From Cryomorpha sp963741985 (GTDB lineage Bacteria > Bacteroidota > Bacteroidia > Flavobacteriales_D > Cryomorphaceae), in contig CAVUKD010000002.1 of the NCBI GenBank assembly GCA_963741985.1, forward strand, positions 744,001 through 808,000: DNA of 64,000 nucleotides. The letters are read 5' to 3'. Made by a program: the position numbers and the translations under genes. Below the pieces are notes generated by a model. The model saw nothing but the letters and a program-made list of their open reading frames with translations. It ran no database searches and was not told where the DNA came from. Positions 1 through 7,120 of this stretch are shown here, piece after piece. The stretch's first letter is position 1; each line of letters opens with the position of its first letter.

Positions 1-441
1 GGTAGGGAACGTATCGTTGCTCGATTGCGACTTGTTTACGTCGTCATTCGGGTGTATGAATTTCTTCTCGTCGTTGAGTTTGCCGCCATTCTTCACATGC
101 GCGCGATTGGCGATGACCTCATTCACATTCATATTGCTCTGCGTTCCCGAGCCCGTTTGCCATATTACAAGTGGAAACTGATCATCGAGTTTTCCTTCAA
201 GGATTTCATCACATACATCGCTGATCGCATCCCGCTTTTTCTCATCGAGTACTCCCAGTTCGCAATTTGTAATAGCCGCAGCTTTTTTCAAATAAGCGAA
301 CCCATGGATAATTTCAATAGGCATGCTCGCTGGAGAGCCAATTAAAAAATTTTCTTTTGAACGCTCAGTTTGCGCTCCCCAATATTTTTCTGCGGGCACT
401 TTGATCTCGCCCATCGAGTCTTTTTCTATTCGGTATTCCAT
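1..441 (-). CDS. fumC: Class II fumarate hydratase, N-terminal part (runs off window)
   Basis: Fumarase of the TCA cycle (fumarate to L-malate, cytoplasmic homotetramer). The reading frame is open from the ATG at 441 to base 1, giving the first 147 residues; the C-terminal two thirds lie outside the window. It starts MEYRIEKDSMGEIKVP and carries the family signature WQTGSGTQSNMNVNEVIANR (about residues 94-113) followed by the substrate-binding stretch ending SQSSNDTFPT at the window edge. The SGTQ-NMNVNEV form is typical of FumC rather than aspartase, though the superfamily is shared. The ArsC-family gene ends one base upstream of this start, so arsC and fumC are probably co-transcribed. Confidence 0.93.
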   Translation of the reverse strand, partial: MEYRIEKDSMGEIKVPAEKYWGAQTERSKENFLIGSPASMPIEIIHGFAYLKKAAAITNCELGVLDEKKRDAISDVCDEILEGKLDDQFPLVIWQTGSGTQSNMNVNEVIANRAHVKNGGKLNDEKKFIHPNDDVNKSQSSNDTFPT

Positions 442-442
442 T

Positions 443-796
443 TTATTTCAATAAAGATTTTACATTTTCCGGTGGACGGCCTATTACGCCGGTATTTCCT
501 TTTATAACAATGGGCCGTTCAATGAGTTTCGGATTTTCCGAAAGGATGCGAATCCATTCCTTATCGGTAAAATTTTTGTCCTTATAACGTGTTTTAAAAT
601 CTTGTTCACCTTTTCGGACAATAGCCTGGGGATTCAGATGGAGTTGCGCCAGAATTTTTTCAAGCTCACCCGTCGTTGGTGGATTTTTGAGATATTCCAC
701 TATTTCGGGCTCTATTCCTGCCTCACGTATTATGTTCAACGTTTGCCGGCTTTTCATGCACCGTGGATTGTGGTAAATCGTCATTTTCTCATCCAT
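443..796 (-). CDS. arsC: ArsC-family (arsenate reductase/Spx-like) protein
   Basis: A 117-residue thioredoxin-fold protein of the ArsC family. It has the N-terminal YHNPRCMKSRQTL motif, whose Cys is the family's nucleophile, then VRKGEQ, RPIVI and GRPPENV. These match in position the three arginines (60, 94, 107) that bind arsenate in the plasmid R773 enzyme, so glutaredoxin-dependent arsenate reductase is the best call. No ars operon genes (arsR, arsB or acr3) are nearby, so a general redox role is also possible. An alternative start four codons later (MTIYHNP) looks equally good. The gene sits between prfB (14 bases upstream) and fumC (one base downstream) on the same strand. Confidence 0.85.
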   Translation of the reverse strand: MDEKMTIYHNPRCMKSRQTLNIIREAGIEPEIVEYLKNPPTTGELEKILAQLHLNPQAIVRKGEQDFKTRYKDKNFTDKEWIRILSENPKLIERPIVIKGNTGVIGRPPENVKSLLK

Positions 797-810
797 TACA
801 AAGTGTTTTT

Positions 811-1900
811 TTACGCTTTGCCATATTCCATCAGATAGGCTTTCAGAAATTCGTCTATTTCTCCGTTAAGTACATCATCTACAGCACTGGTCTCGTGACC
901 AGTGCGCACATCTTTCACCAATTGATACGGCTGCAATACATAATTGCGAATTTGCGATCCCCACTCAATTTTTTTCTTGCCGGCTTCGATCTCACTTCGT
1001 GCTTCCAGTCTTTTTTGCATCTCCATTTCGTACAATTGCGACTTGAGGAGTTGCATCGCTTTTTCCTTATTATTGAGCTGCGATCGGGTTTCGGTATTGT
1101 CGATCACAATTCCCGTAGGTTTGTGGTGAAGGCGCACTCCGGTTTCCACCTTGTTGACATTTTGCCCACCGGCACCTCCCGAGCGGAACGTGTCCCAGGT
1201 TATATCAGCCGGATTGACATCAATCTCAATGGTATCATCTACTAAAGGATACACATACACCGAAACAAAAGAAGTATGACGCTTTGCGTTCGAGTCAAAA
1301 GGGCTGATACGCACCAATCTATGCACACCGTTTTCGCCTTTGAGATATCCAAAGGCAAAGTCGCCTTCAAACTCCAACGTAACGGTTTTCACACCCGCCA
1401 CATCGCCTTCCTGCATGGCGAGTTCTTTTATTTTCATGCCATTTTTCTGTCCCCACATGAGGTACATCCGCATAAGCATGGATGCCCAGTCGCAACTCTC
1501 GGTACCACCGGCTCCGGCAGTGATTTGCATTACCGCATCCATTCCGTCTTCTTCGCCCGAGAGCATATTTTTGAACTCGAGGTCTTCGAGTGCTTGCTCA
1601 GCTATGGCGTGTTGCTCCTCAACATCTCCAGCATCCGCCTCGCCTTCTTTGTAAAAGTCGAAGAGCACTTTCAGGTCTTCAATTGCCGTTTGAACGCCTG
1701 CGAACGCATCCGTCCAAATCTTTTTGCTATTGATTTGCTTCACCACTTTCTCCGCTTCTTTAGGGTTGTCCCAAAAAGTAGGATCGAGCGTATGCTTCTC
1801 TTCTTCAGCTATTTCTATTTCTTTGCCGGGTATGTCAAAGATACCCCCTTAGCGCTTCCAGGCGCCCGACAAAGTCTTTAATGTCGTCTGTTTGAATCAT
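811..1900 (-). CDS. prfB: Peptide chain release factor 2, with programmed +1 frameshift
   Basis: RF2 ends translation at UGA and UAA codons. The gene starts at the ATG at 1900 and reads 21 codons ending ALRGYL, then meets an in-frame TGA at 1835-1837. Reading resumes in the +1 frame (GAC at 1834-1836) and runs IPGKEIEIAEEEKHTLDP to the stop at 811, for 362 residues in all. The slip site is AGGGGG TAT CTT TGA C, with the internal Shine-Dalgarno-like AGGGGG at 1844-1849, identical to the classical E. coli prfB site. The catalytic GGQ motif (SGGAGGQNVNKVETG) is present. RF2 shortage slows termination at the UGA and favours the shift, so this is autoregulation. A TACTTTTG -7 box lies just upstream of the ATG. 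Confidence 0.96.
1835..1849 (-). promoter_or_regulatory. prfB +1 programmed frameshift site
   Basis: Read on the minus strand the site is AGGGGG, TAT, CTT, TGA, followed by C. The purine block mimics a Shine-Dalgarno sequence, CTT is the slippery codon and TGA is the RF2-dependent pause codon. It is striking in a phylum that hardly uses Shine-Dalgarno pairing for initiation, because the anti-SD of the ribosome is still needed here. Confidence 0.95.
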
Positions 1901-1904
1901 GGCG

Positions 1905-1912
1905 CAAAAGTA
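1905..1912 (-). promoter_or_regulatory. Putative prfB -7 promoter box
   Basis: TACTTTTG on the minus strand fits the Bacteroidota -7 consensus TAnnTTTG. It ends only four bases before the prfB ATG, so if it is used the transcript would be leaderless or nearly so. Confidence 0.45.
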
Positions 1913-2110
1913 CGAAGTTTTATGGGTTGCAGAAGAGGAGAAATTGGAAATGTTAAATCGATTTGAGATTTTGTGTTTTTTGGGCATGCCCCGGCAGTTT
2001 TTACATTCAATTCCCCTTCCAATTTAAAGCAAGATTTTTCATTCCAGCAAAGTGATAATCACTAAGTGCCGGGTCACCCTACCGGCTTTATCCCGTTTTC
2101 CACGCGGGGC

Positions 2111-2166
2111 GGGGCGTATGGGCGCGACACGAGCTTCCTGCGGTCGCTGTGTCCCGCCCACGCCCC
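2111..2166. repeat. GC-rich fold-back (extragenic palindromic) element
   Basis: GGGGCGT at 2111-2117 pairs with ACGCCCC at 2160-2166. Inside it, GGGCG pairs with CGCCC and GACAC with GTGTC, giving a hairpin with arms of about 23 bases and few mismatches. Outer segments continue the symmetry: TATCCCG near 2090 faces CGGGGATA near 2185, and GCGGGGCGGGG faces CCCCACAACCCGCC. The element is much richer in G and C than its surroundings. It resembles the foldback at 58090-58320 in having a GGGCGT edge and a GGTCGC core, and is probably a dispersed non-coding repeat. Confidence 0.7.
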
Positions 2167-2577
2167 ACAACCCGCCTGAATAATCGGGGATATCACCGTC
2201 CGGGTTCACGCTGGTTTACGGCTTCGAGAATTCTTTTTCTGTGAAAGGAAGCTAAGAAATCCATATCGCTTCCCTGAATATTTATGCTCTTCAAGGTTAT
2301 ACACTACATCTGACCTTAAGAGACTTGAATTAAGACTTAACGTAACCTTTTAAAAAACTTTATGCGAGTGATATATTTGATCTTGATTCAGATCAATTCG
2401 TTATCGCCGATTTTTCGCTTCAATTTTAGGGTTAGGGTTTTACATCGAGCTACATAAATTAAACAACGACATCCCTGGATTCTATCACCCAAAATCAAAA
2501 TTTCCTTTTCAGAAATCTTGATTCAGAATAAAAGATATTGTAGATTGTACTACACTTCAAATAATACTTCGAATAAA

Positions 2578-2826
2578 ATGAAAACGCAAGCAAACCCTGC
2601 GGGCGATTATCTTACAATGCATTATGATGTACTGTTTGCCAAACCCCAAACATTTATCGAAATCTAAGGCTCGACTGGTGTTCTGGTAACCCGTTTTGAA
2701 TGTGGTAGAATGAAGGAGGGTATTAAAGTCTGGGACACGCGAAATGTTATCGGAGGAGTTTATTTGGTGAGATTTGTTCAAAATGGAACAACATTGGAAA
2801 CACGGAAAGTCATCATTCAACACTAA
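2578..2826 (+). pseudogene. Remnant of a T9SS C-terminal sorting domain
   Basis: This frame encodes the last ~80 residues of a T9SS type A cargo tail. NPAGDYLTMHYD matches the usual PNPA-D-L motif; an in-frame TAA follows at 2665-2667, and then GSTGVLVTRF, GGVYLVRFVQNG and the basic C-terminus TRKVIIQH, ending at 2824. No bases shift the frame; only the stop interrupts it, at the place where such tails normally have IYD. Nothing upstream looks like the rest of a large secreted protein, so this is the tail of a deleted gene. The next decayed T9SS gene begins two bases later. Confidence 0.7.
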
Positions 2827-2828
2827 TT

Positions 2829-4396
2829 ATGTTTTTGCAATTTAAATCAGATTTCGTTAGTAGTAGGATATTTCCAATAGTTTTGTTTGTTGTATTTATA
2901 TTTTTGATTTCGTTTTCAAAGCTTAAAGGTCAGGTGTACCAATACCATGTAGACCCAAGCTTTAACTCGGGTCAATTATTTGGACAATATCCTTATGTGG
3001 ATGAAATATACGACTTGTATTTGCATGACGATGGTCGGGTAGTAGGCGCAGGAGCTTTTGAATTTCAGTCACATTTTCTTCAAGGGCTCGGAAGGGTTTG
3101 GCCAGATGGATCGATAGATGAAACTTTTAACACTCAATATGGAGGCTTTCCCTATGATATCACTTATGTTCCCTAAAGTAATTTTTATCTTACTTCATGG
3201 TTAGGCTATGTTAACCAAGTTGCTTTTGATGGTTCGCTCCATCCTCAGTACTATAATGTTTATGACAGTCTTTGGCATTTTATCTACAATAATGATGACT
3301 ACTTTGGCAGTCATAAATTCTATACAACCCACGTTCAGGGGGATAACAAGATATTAATTGCGGGTACGATCCAAATGGACTCTACTCATATTAATCCACC
3401 GGATTATCGATTGATGATGCGGGTTTACCCCGATGGTCGTATGGATTCTTCTTTCGTTCCTTTAAAAAGCATTTATGGCTATTATCCGGAGTTTATTCGG
3501 TACATAGAGCATCTTTCTGACGGGAAATGGCTGGTATCAGGTCGTTTTACAGGCATAAACGGTTGGCCAACTGTGAATGTAGCCAGGCTCAACACAGACT
3601 TTTCGGTGGATACAACGTTTACTTCGCCTCTGGATACGGCAAGTGTTTGGCACGATGGGATATATTGACTATTGATTCATTAAATCGATATCTTATTGCA
3701 AACTTTTATTTTGATGCTGATGAAGACCCTCCTCTTTCATCGGTGGTTACTTTACATCTGTTTCGCTTATTGAGCAATGGTGCTATTGATACAACTTTCG
3801 ATTGGAAATATTTATATTCGTCATCACTTAATGAATATGGTAATATTATTTGTGGCATTAATTCGGAAAACGGCTACATGATAGGAGGTATTTTTTCAGA
3901 ATACAATGGAGAGCCACGGCAATCTATTCTGGAAGTAGACTTTGATGGAAATCTATTGAACACCTTTGCCGATGTACACCCTGAAACGGATGAATGGATA
4001 AATGTACCCGCAGTAGATAAAATTCGACGTCTTCGTAATGGAGACATATATGTTGCCGGTCGATTTACCACCTTCGCGGGTTATTTTCGAGTCAATCTGG
4101 CACGTCTTAAACGAACACCCGTTGGGGTGGCTATACTAAAACCACCAACAGTCGAACTGCAAGTCTATCCCAACCCTGCGACCAACGAAATACATATTCT
4201 AATTCCCAAAAATACGGGAGTCAAAGCTATGTTTCACCTTTATGATGCCACCGGTCGCGAGTTGAGCGGACTGCAAAAGCAAGCGGCTTTTCCCACAACA
4301 ACTCTCAACCTTGGTACAGTAGCGAAGGGTCTTTATGTTGTGGTTTTAAAAGATAATGGAAAGGTGATTGGAAGAAAAAAGGTGGTGGTGGAGTGA
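2829..4396 (+). pseudogene. Broken T9SS-secreted delta-60 repeat protein
   Basis: Originally about 520 residues: a hydrophobic signal segment (SSRIFPIVLFVVFIFLISF), then several delta-60 (DUF5122) propeller repeats (DPSFNSGQ, DETFNTQYGG, MDSSFVP, VDTTFTSP, IDTTFDW), and a T9SS type A tail from VYPNPATNEIHI to GRKKVVVE. An in-frame TAA at 3174-3176 breaks it after 115 codons. A one-base shift near 3655-3668 then moves the frame from that of 2829 to that of 3527; homology of repeat spacing continues across both breaks. Two lesions plus the adjacent tail remnant favour a true pseudogene over sequencing error. If intact it would be an exported, surface-anchored or released propeller. Confidence 0.8.
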
Positions 4397-4454
4397 CGAA
4401 ACTCACATTTTTGATTAAACCATAATAGCAATTTGAGTTTTGGGAAATCCTAAA

Positions 4455-4559
4455 CTAACCTTAATATGGGTGTATTTTAATGTTAGCCACCAAATCTGAC
4501 CTTAAAGCAATAGTCTCAACCACGCACTCGCCTTAAAATTTGGTTTTTTTAAGGCGAGT
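4455..4559. repeat. Left copy of the fic-flanking direct repeat
   Basis: This ~105-bp unit has palindrome P1 (4455-4486, CTAACCTTAATAT facing TATTTTAATGTTAG), a middle AAATCTGACCTTAAA, and palindrome P2 (4526-4559, ACTCGCCTTAAA facing TTTAAGGCGAGT). It aligns, in the same orientation, with 5772-5874 on the other side of the Fic gene. The two palindromes are 71 bases apart here and also 71 apart in the right copy. P2 could also act as a transcription terminator for fic. Confidence 0.75.
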
Positions 4560-4576
4560 TGATTGTCATCGCGACT

Positions 4577-5707
4577 CTAATTGGACAAAATCCGATACAG
4601 TTCCAAATTCAAATAATAATGCCCTCCACTAATTTTCTTCTTTTCCAGAATTCGCATCTCGGTCAATTCATTCAAATAATCACGGGCAGTATTCTCGGCA
4701 TATATTCCTGAATCAACCAAATGCTTCACTTTTGTATAGGGTTGAATAAAAATGGAATCAACGAGCCGTTCCGGATTTCTGAGCTGAGATTTTTCAGTAC
4801 GAACATATTCAAGAATAGAATCTTTAGCGGCAACAATCTCATTTATTTTAATGAAAGTAAGATTTGAAGTCACCTCAATAGCCTTAAGCATAAAGAGCAA
4901 CCAGTCTCGCCAATTCCCTCTGCTGCTTACCCCCGAAATCCCGGAATAATAATCGGCTTTGTTATCCAGGATATACCGACTCAAAAATAGGATCGGTACA
5001 TCCAGAAGGTTTTTGTTTGTGAGAAGATGAATATTAAAAATTCTCCCCGTTCGACCATTTCCATCTCGAAAAGGATGAATCGCCTCAAATTGAAAATGTG
5101 CAATCGCCATCTTCAATACCGGGTCAATCTTGTATTTTTTGTCATCATTTACAAATTCTATCAAATTATATATCAATGCTTTAATAACTGCTTCGCCCCG
5201 CGGAGGTGTGTAGATTATCCGACCGGCATCCGGCCCGGTACCACTTTGTCTAATCGTTACATTCGAGAATGCAGGACGAAAAGTATCGTTCGTTTCTTTT
5301 ATCTCCTGAAAAACCTTTAGAAAATATTCCGAATCGAACTTTCCATTTTTCTCCAAATAATTATACCCGGACCATAATCCCTCTCGGTATCTCAACACTT
5401 CCTTAGCGGCTCCTTTTGGTTCTGTATCTCTGTCGCTAAAAGCCTTATAAAGCTCGTCATCCGTTGTGAAAATATTCTCAATCTCACTCGACGATTTTGC
5501 CTCCTGCAAGCTGATTGTATTTATAAGTAATCCTTGATTCGGTATCACCGCACTTCTTCCGTGTAGTCGTGCCAAGGCAGCTTTGGCATCACCCAATTTT
5601 TCCAATATTTCGGGCGTGCGATACAAGTCCTGATCTATTGGCAACAGCGGCAGTTTATTCCATGGAACAGTTCTGTCGGGGTTGATTTTATATAACAAAT
5701 CTGACAT
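4577..5707 (-). CDS. Fic family protein (class II, probable AMPylase)
   Basis: A 376-residue Fic/DOC protein with the Fic_N-type N-terminal region, the Fic core, and a C-terminal winged helix-turn-helix (about 320-376). The active-site motif HPFRDGNGRTGR (211-222) is intact; its His and Asp/Arg residues transfer AMP from ATP to a hydroxyl on a target protein. An inhibitory S-xxx-E-N motif (S73 to N78, within KSSSEIEN) lies before the core, as in class II Fic enzymes that are self-inhibited. No antitoxin gene is adjacent. The winged helix suggests DNA binding, and the gene is surrounded by palindromes, one of which contains its start codon. The target protein cannot be told from sequence. Confidence 0.92.
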   Translation of the reverse strand: MSDLLYKINPDRTVPWNKLPLLPIDQDLYRTPEILEKLGDAKAALARLHGRSAVIPNQGLLINTISLQEAKSSSEIENIFTTDDELYKAFSDRDTEPKGAAKEVLRYREGLWSGYNYLEKNGKFDSEYFLKVFQEIKETNDTFRPAFSNVTIRQSGTGPDAGRIIYTPPRGEAVIKALIYNLIEFVNDDKKYKIDPVLKMAIAHFQFEAIHPFRDGNGRTGRIFNIHLLTNKNLLDVPILFLSRYILDNKADYYSGISGVSSRGNWRDWLLFMLKAIEVTSNLTFIKINEIVAAKDSILEYVRTEKSQLRNPERLVDSIFIQPYTKVKHLVDSGIYAENTARDYLNELTEMRILEKKKISGGHYYLNLELYRILSN

Positions 5708-5733
5708 TAAAATTTCACATTTTTAAGGTTAAC
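5701..5733. promoter_or_regulatory. Palindrome P3 overlapping the fic start codon
   Basis: CTGACATTAAAATT faces ATTTTTAAGGTTAA, an imperfect copy of the same half-site found in the flanking repeats. The fic ATG (5705-5707 on the minus strand) lies inside the left arm, so a protein or RNA structure bound here would directly affect fic expression. Confidence 0.5.
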
Positions 5734-5771
5734 TCAATATCTAACCTCAAATATCCGTAATTCTTTTCAAA

Positions 5772-5874
5772 CTAACATTAAAATAAGTGACTTTTAATGT
5801 TAGCTGAAAATCTGGCCTTAAAACCTCAACCTAAACGCTTCACTAACCTTAAAATTTGGAAATTTCAAGGTTAG
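5772..5874. repeat. Right copy of the fic-flanking direct repeat
   Basis: It contains palindrome P4 (5772-5803: CTAACATTAAAA and TTTTAATGTTAG, perfect 12-base arms around TAAGTGAC), a middle AAATCTGGCCTTAAA, and palindrome P5 (5843-5874: CTAACCTTAAAATTT facing AAATTTCAAGGTTAG, one mismatch). Order, orientation and 71-bp palindrome spacing equal those of 4455-4559. It sits upstream of fic and between fic and the end of recX. Confidence 0.8.
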
Positions 5875-5903
5875 ATCAAAAACAGAAATAAAAAAATATC
5901 AAA

Positions 5904-6371
5904 TCAATCCTCCCCCAAAACCTCAAAAACATCCGCAGCCGAATACCCTTTCCCAACCGCATACCGCAATAATTTCTGCTTTCGCTCCCAAGGCGAATCG
6001 CCTTTAATAAAAGGTTTCTTCTTTTCCAATAAATCAGAAAGCGTTTGCAAATACGGCTCCCGATCAATTTCTTCGCGCGCCAGCGCAATACTGTATTTGG
6101 AAACTTGTTTTTGACGCAAGTGGTTCTCAATCTTCTTCCAACCCCATTTCTTTATTTTGAAGCGACCGCTCGCAAATGCGCGCGCAAAACGCTCTTCATT
6201 TAAAAAATTCAACCCGATCAACTCACTAATTATCTGCTCCTGCTCATCACCGTATACGCCCCAGGTGGATAGTTTTCGGCGCACATCAAAGTGGGCTCTT
6301 TCCTGCATAGCACACCACCGCTGGATTCTTTCACGGGTTTCAAAAGGCGGATATTTGCGCGGGATGCTCAA
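5904..6371 (-). CDS. recX: Regulatory protein RecX
   Basis: A 155-residue helical repeat protein that modulates RecA filaments in recombination and the SOS response. The N-terminal half has ERIQRWCAMQERAHFDVRRKL and LIGLNFLNEERFARAF, the characteristic three-helix RecX repeats; the C-terminal part (LLRYAVGKGYSAADVFEVL) is the last repeat. Its length is usual for the family. It overlaps the upstream RDD gene by four bases (ATGA), so the two are translated together. recA is not in the window. Confidence 0.88.
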   Translation of the reverse strand: MSIPRKYPPFETRERIQRWCAMQERAHFDVRRKLSTWGVYGDEQEQIISELIGLNFLNEERFARAFASGRFKIKKWGWKKIENHLRQKQVSKYSIALAREEIDREPYLQTLSDLLEKKKPFIKGDSPWERKQKLLRYAVGKGYSAADVFEVLGED

Positions 6372-7081
6372 CTTCGGGTCAGGACAATATAATCGCGAAG
6401 GATTGTTTTCAAAAACTCTACTTTATTTTCGGGTACTTCATTGATGCCGATCACTGCCGCACATCTGTTTGCGGAATCAATTATCAAATTGGCGTGTGCA
6501 GGATTGCGGTATTGCGAATAACGGTCTATCAAGGCTTTTACGGTAAGCATTTCATCTTCGCTAAAGCGATAGGCATCGACATATTGTGGTGTGTATTTGC
6601 TTCGATCTTCGATGCGCAAAATGTCATTGAGATTTAAATTCATCTCGCTCGAAAGGCTCACTACCATAGTATTACTCAACACTCCACCAAGGCGTTGACC
6701 ACGCGCTGTGGTGCTGATGAAGATAATACCAAACGAACCGGCGGTGAGATAGATATCTAACAATCGAAATACCCATCTAATAAAAAAGTCAAGCGCTGTG
6801 GGTTCCTTTCCATTCACGTTTACCACGCGTGTATTCATCGCCTTCTTCCCGAGGGTTTGCCCATTCATCAACATTTCGGAAACGGGAGTGTAGAAAACAA
6901 AAAGTATGGGAAGGAAATATGCCAAATTGGGATTGATGCTCACCAGAATAAGGGCGAGAATTCCGATTCCGGCGGCCATCACACTAAAGTCAATCAGGAA
7001 ACCCAAAACCCGCTGCATGAGCGAAGCCAATTGAAAGTCGATCAAAATATTCTGAGCGGTATGAATACTTACTTTTCTCAT
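6368..7081 (-). CDS. RDD family membrane protein
   Basis: A 237-residue inner-membrane protein. The RDD domain occupies about residues 15-150 with LASLMQRVLGFLIDFSVM at its start and two or three transmembrane helices; NGQTLGKKAMNTRVVN is the conserved loop. The remaining ~85 residues are soluble. RDD proteins are proposed transporters but their substrates are mostly unknown. The gene is divergent from the SpoIIM gene with only 39 bases between their starts, an arrangement that fits a shared control region and a common membrane process. Confidence 0.82.
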   Translation of the reverse strand: MRKVSIHTAQNILIDFQLASLMQRVLGFLIDFSVMAAGIGILALILVSINPNLAYFLPILFVFYTPVSEMLMNGQTLGKKAMNTRVVNVNGKEPTALDFFIRWVFRLLDIYLTAGSFGIIFISTTARGQRLGGVLSNTMVVSLSSEMNLNLNDILRIEDRSKYTPQYVDAYRFSEDEMLTVKALIDRYSQYRNPAHANLIIDSANRCAAVIGINEVPENKVEFLKTILRDYIVLTRS

Positions 7082-7120
7082 AGGGTTAATTTAAATACAT
7101 TAGCGGTTCTTCAACACACG

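Larger units (their letters stand above)
1901..2577. other. Intergenic region with fold-back element
   Basis: About 680 bases without a convincing gene between divergent prfB and a decayed plus-strand gene. The one clear structure is the GC-rich inverted repeat at about 2060-2215. The rest is AT-rich, has no open frame with a recognisable protein, and looks like decayed DNA. Confidence 0.6.

Noticed and set aside
2557..2823. Minus-strand 88-codon frame
   Set aside because: It is the complement of the T9SS sorting-domain remnant, which has clear family motifs on the plus strand.
6857..7120. N-terminal extension of the SpoIIM-family frame back to 6857
   Set aside because: It is antisense to the RDD gene and shows no family similarity; the ATG at 7121 gives the usual N-terminus.
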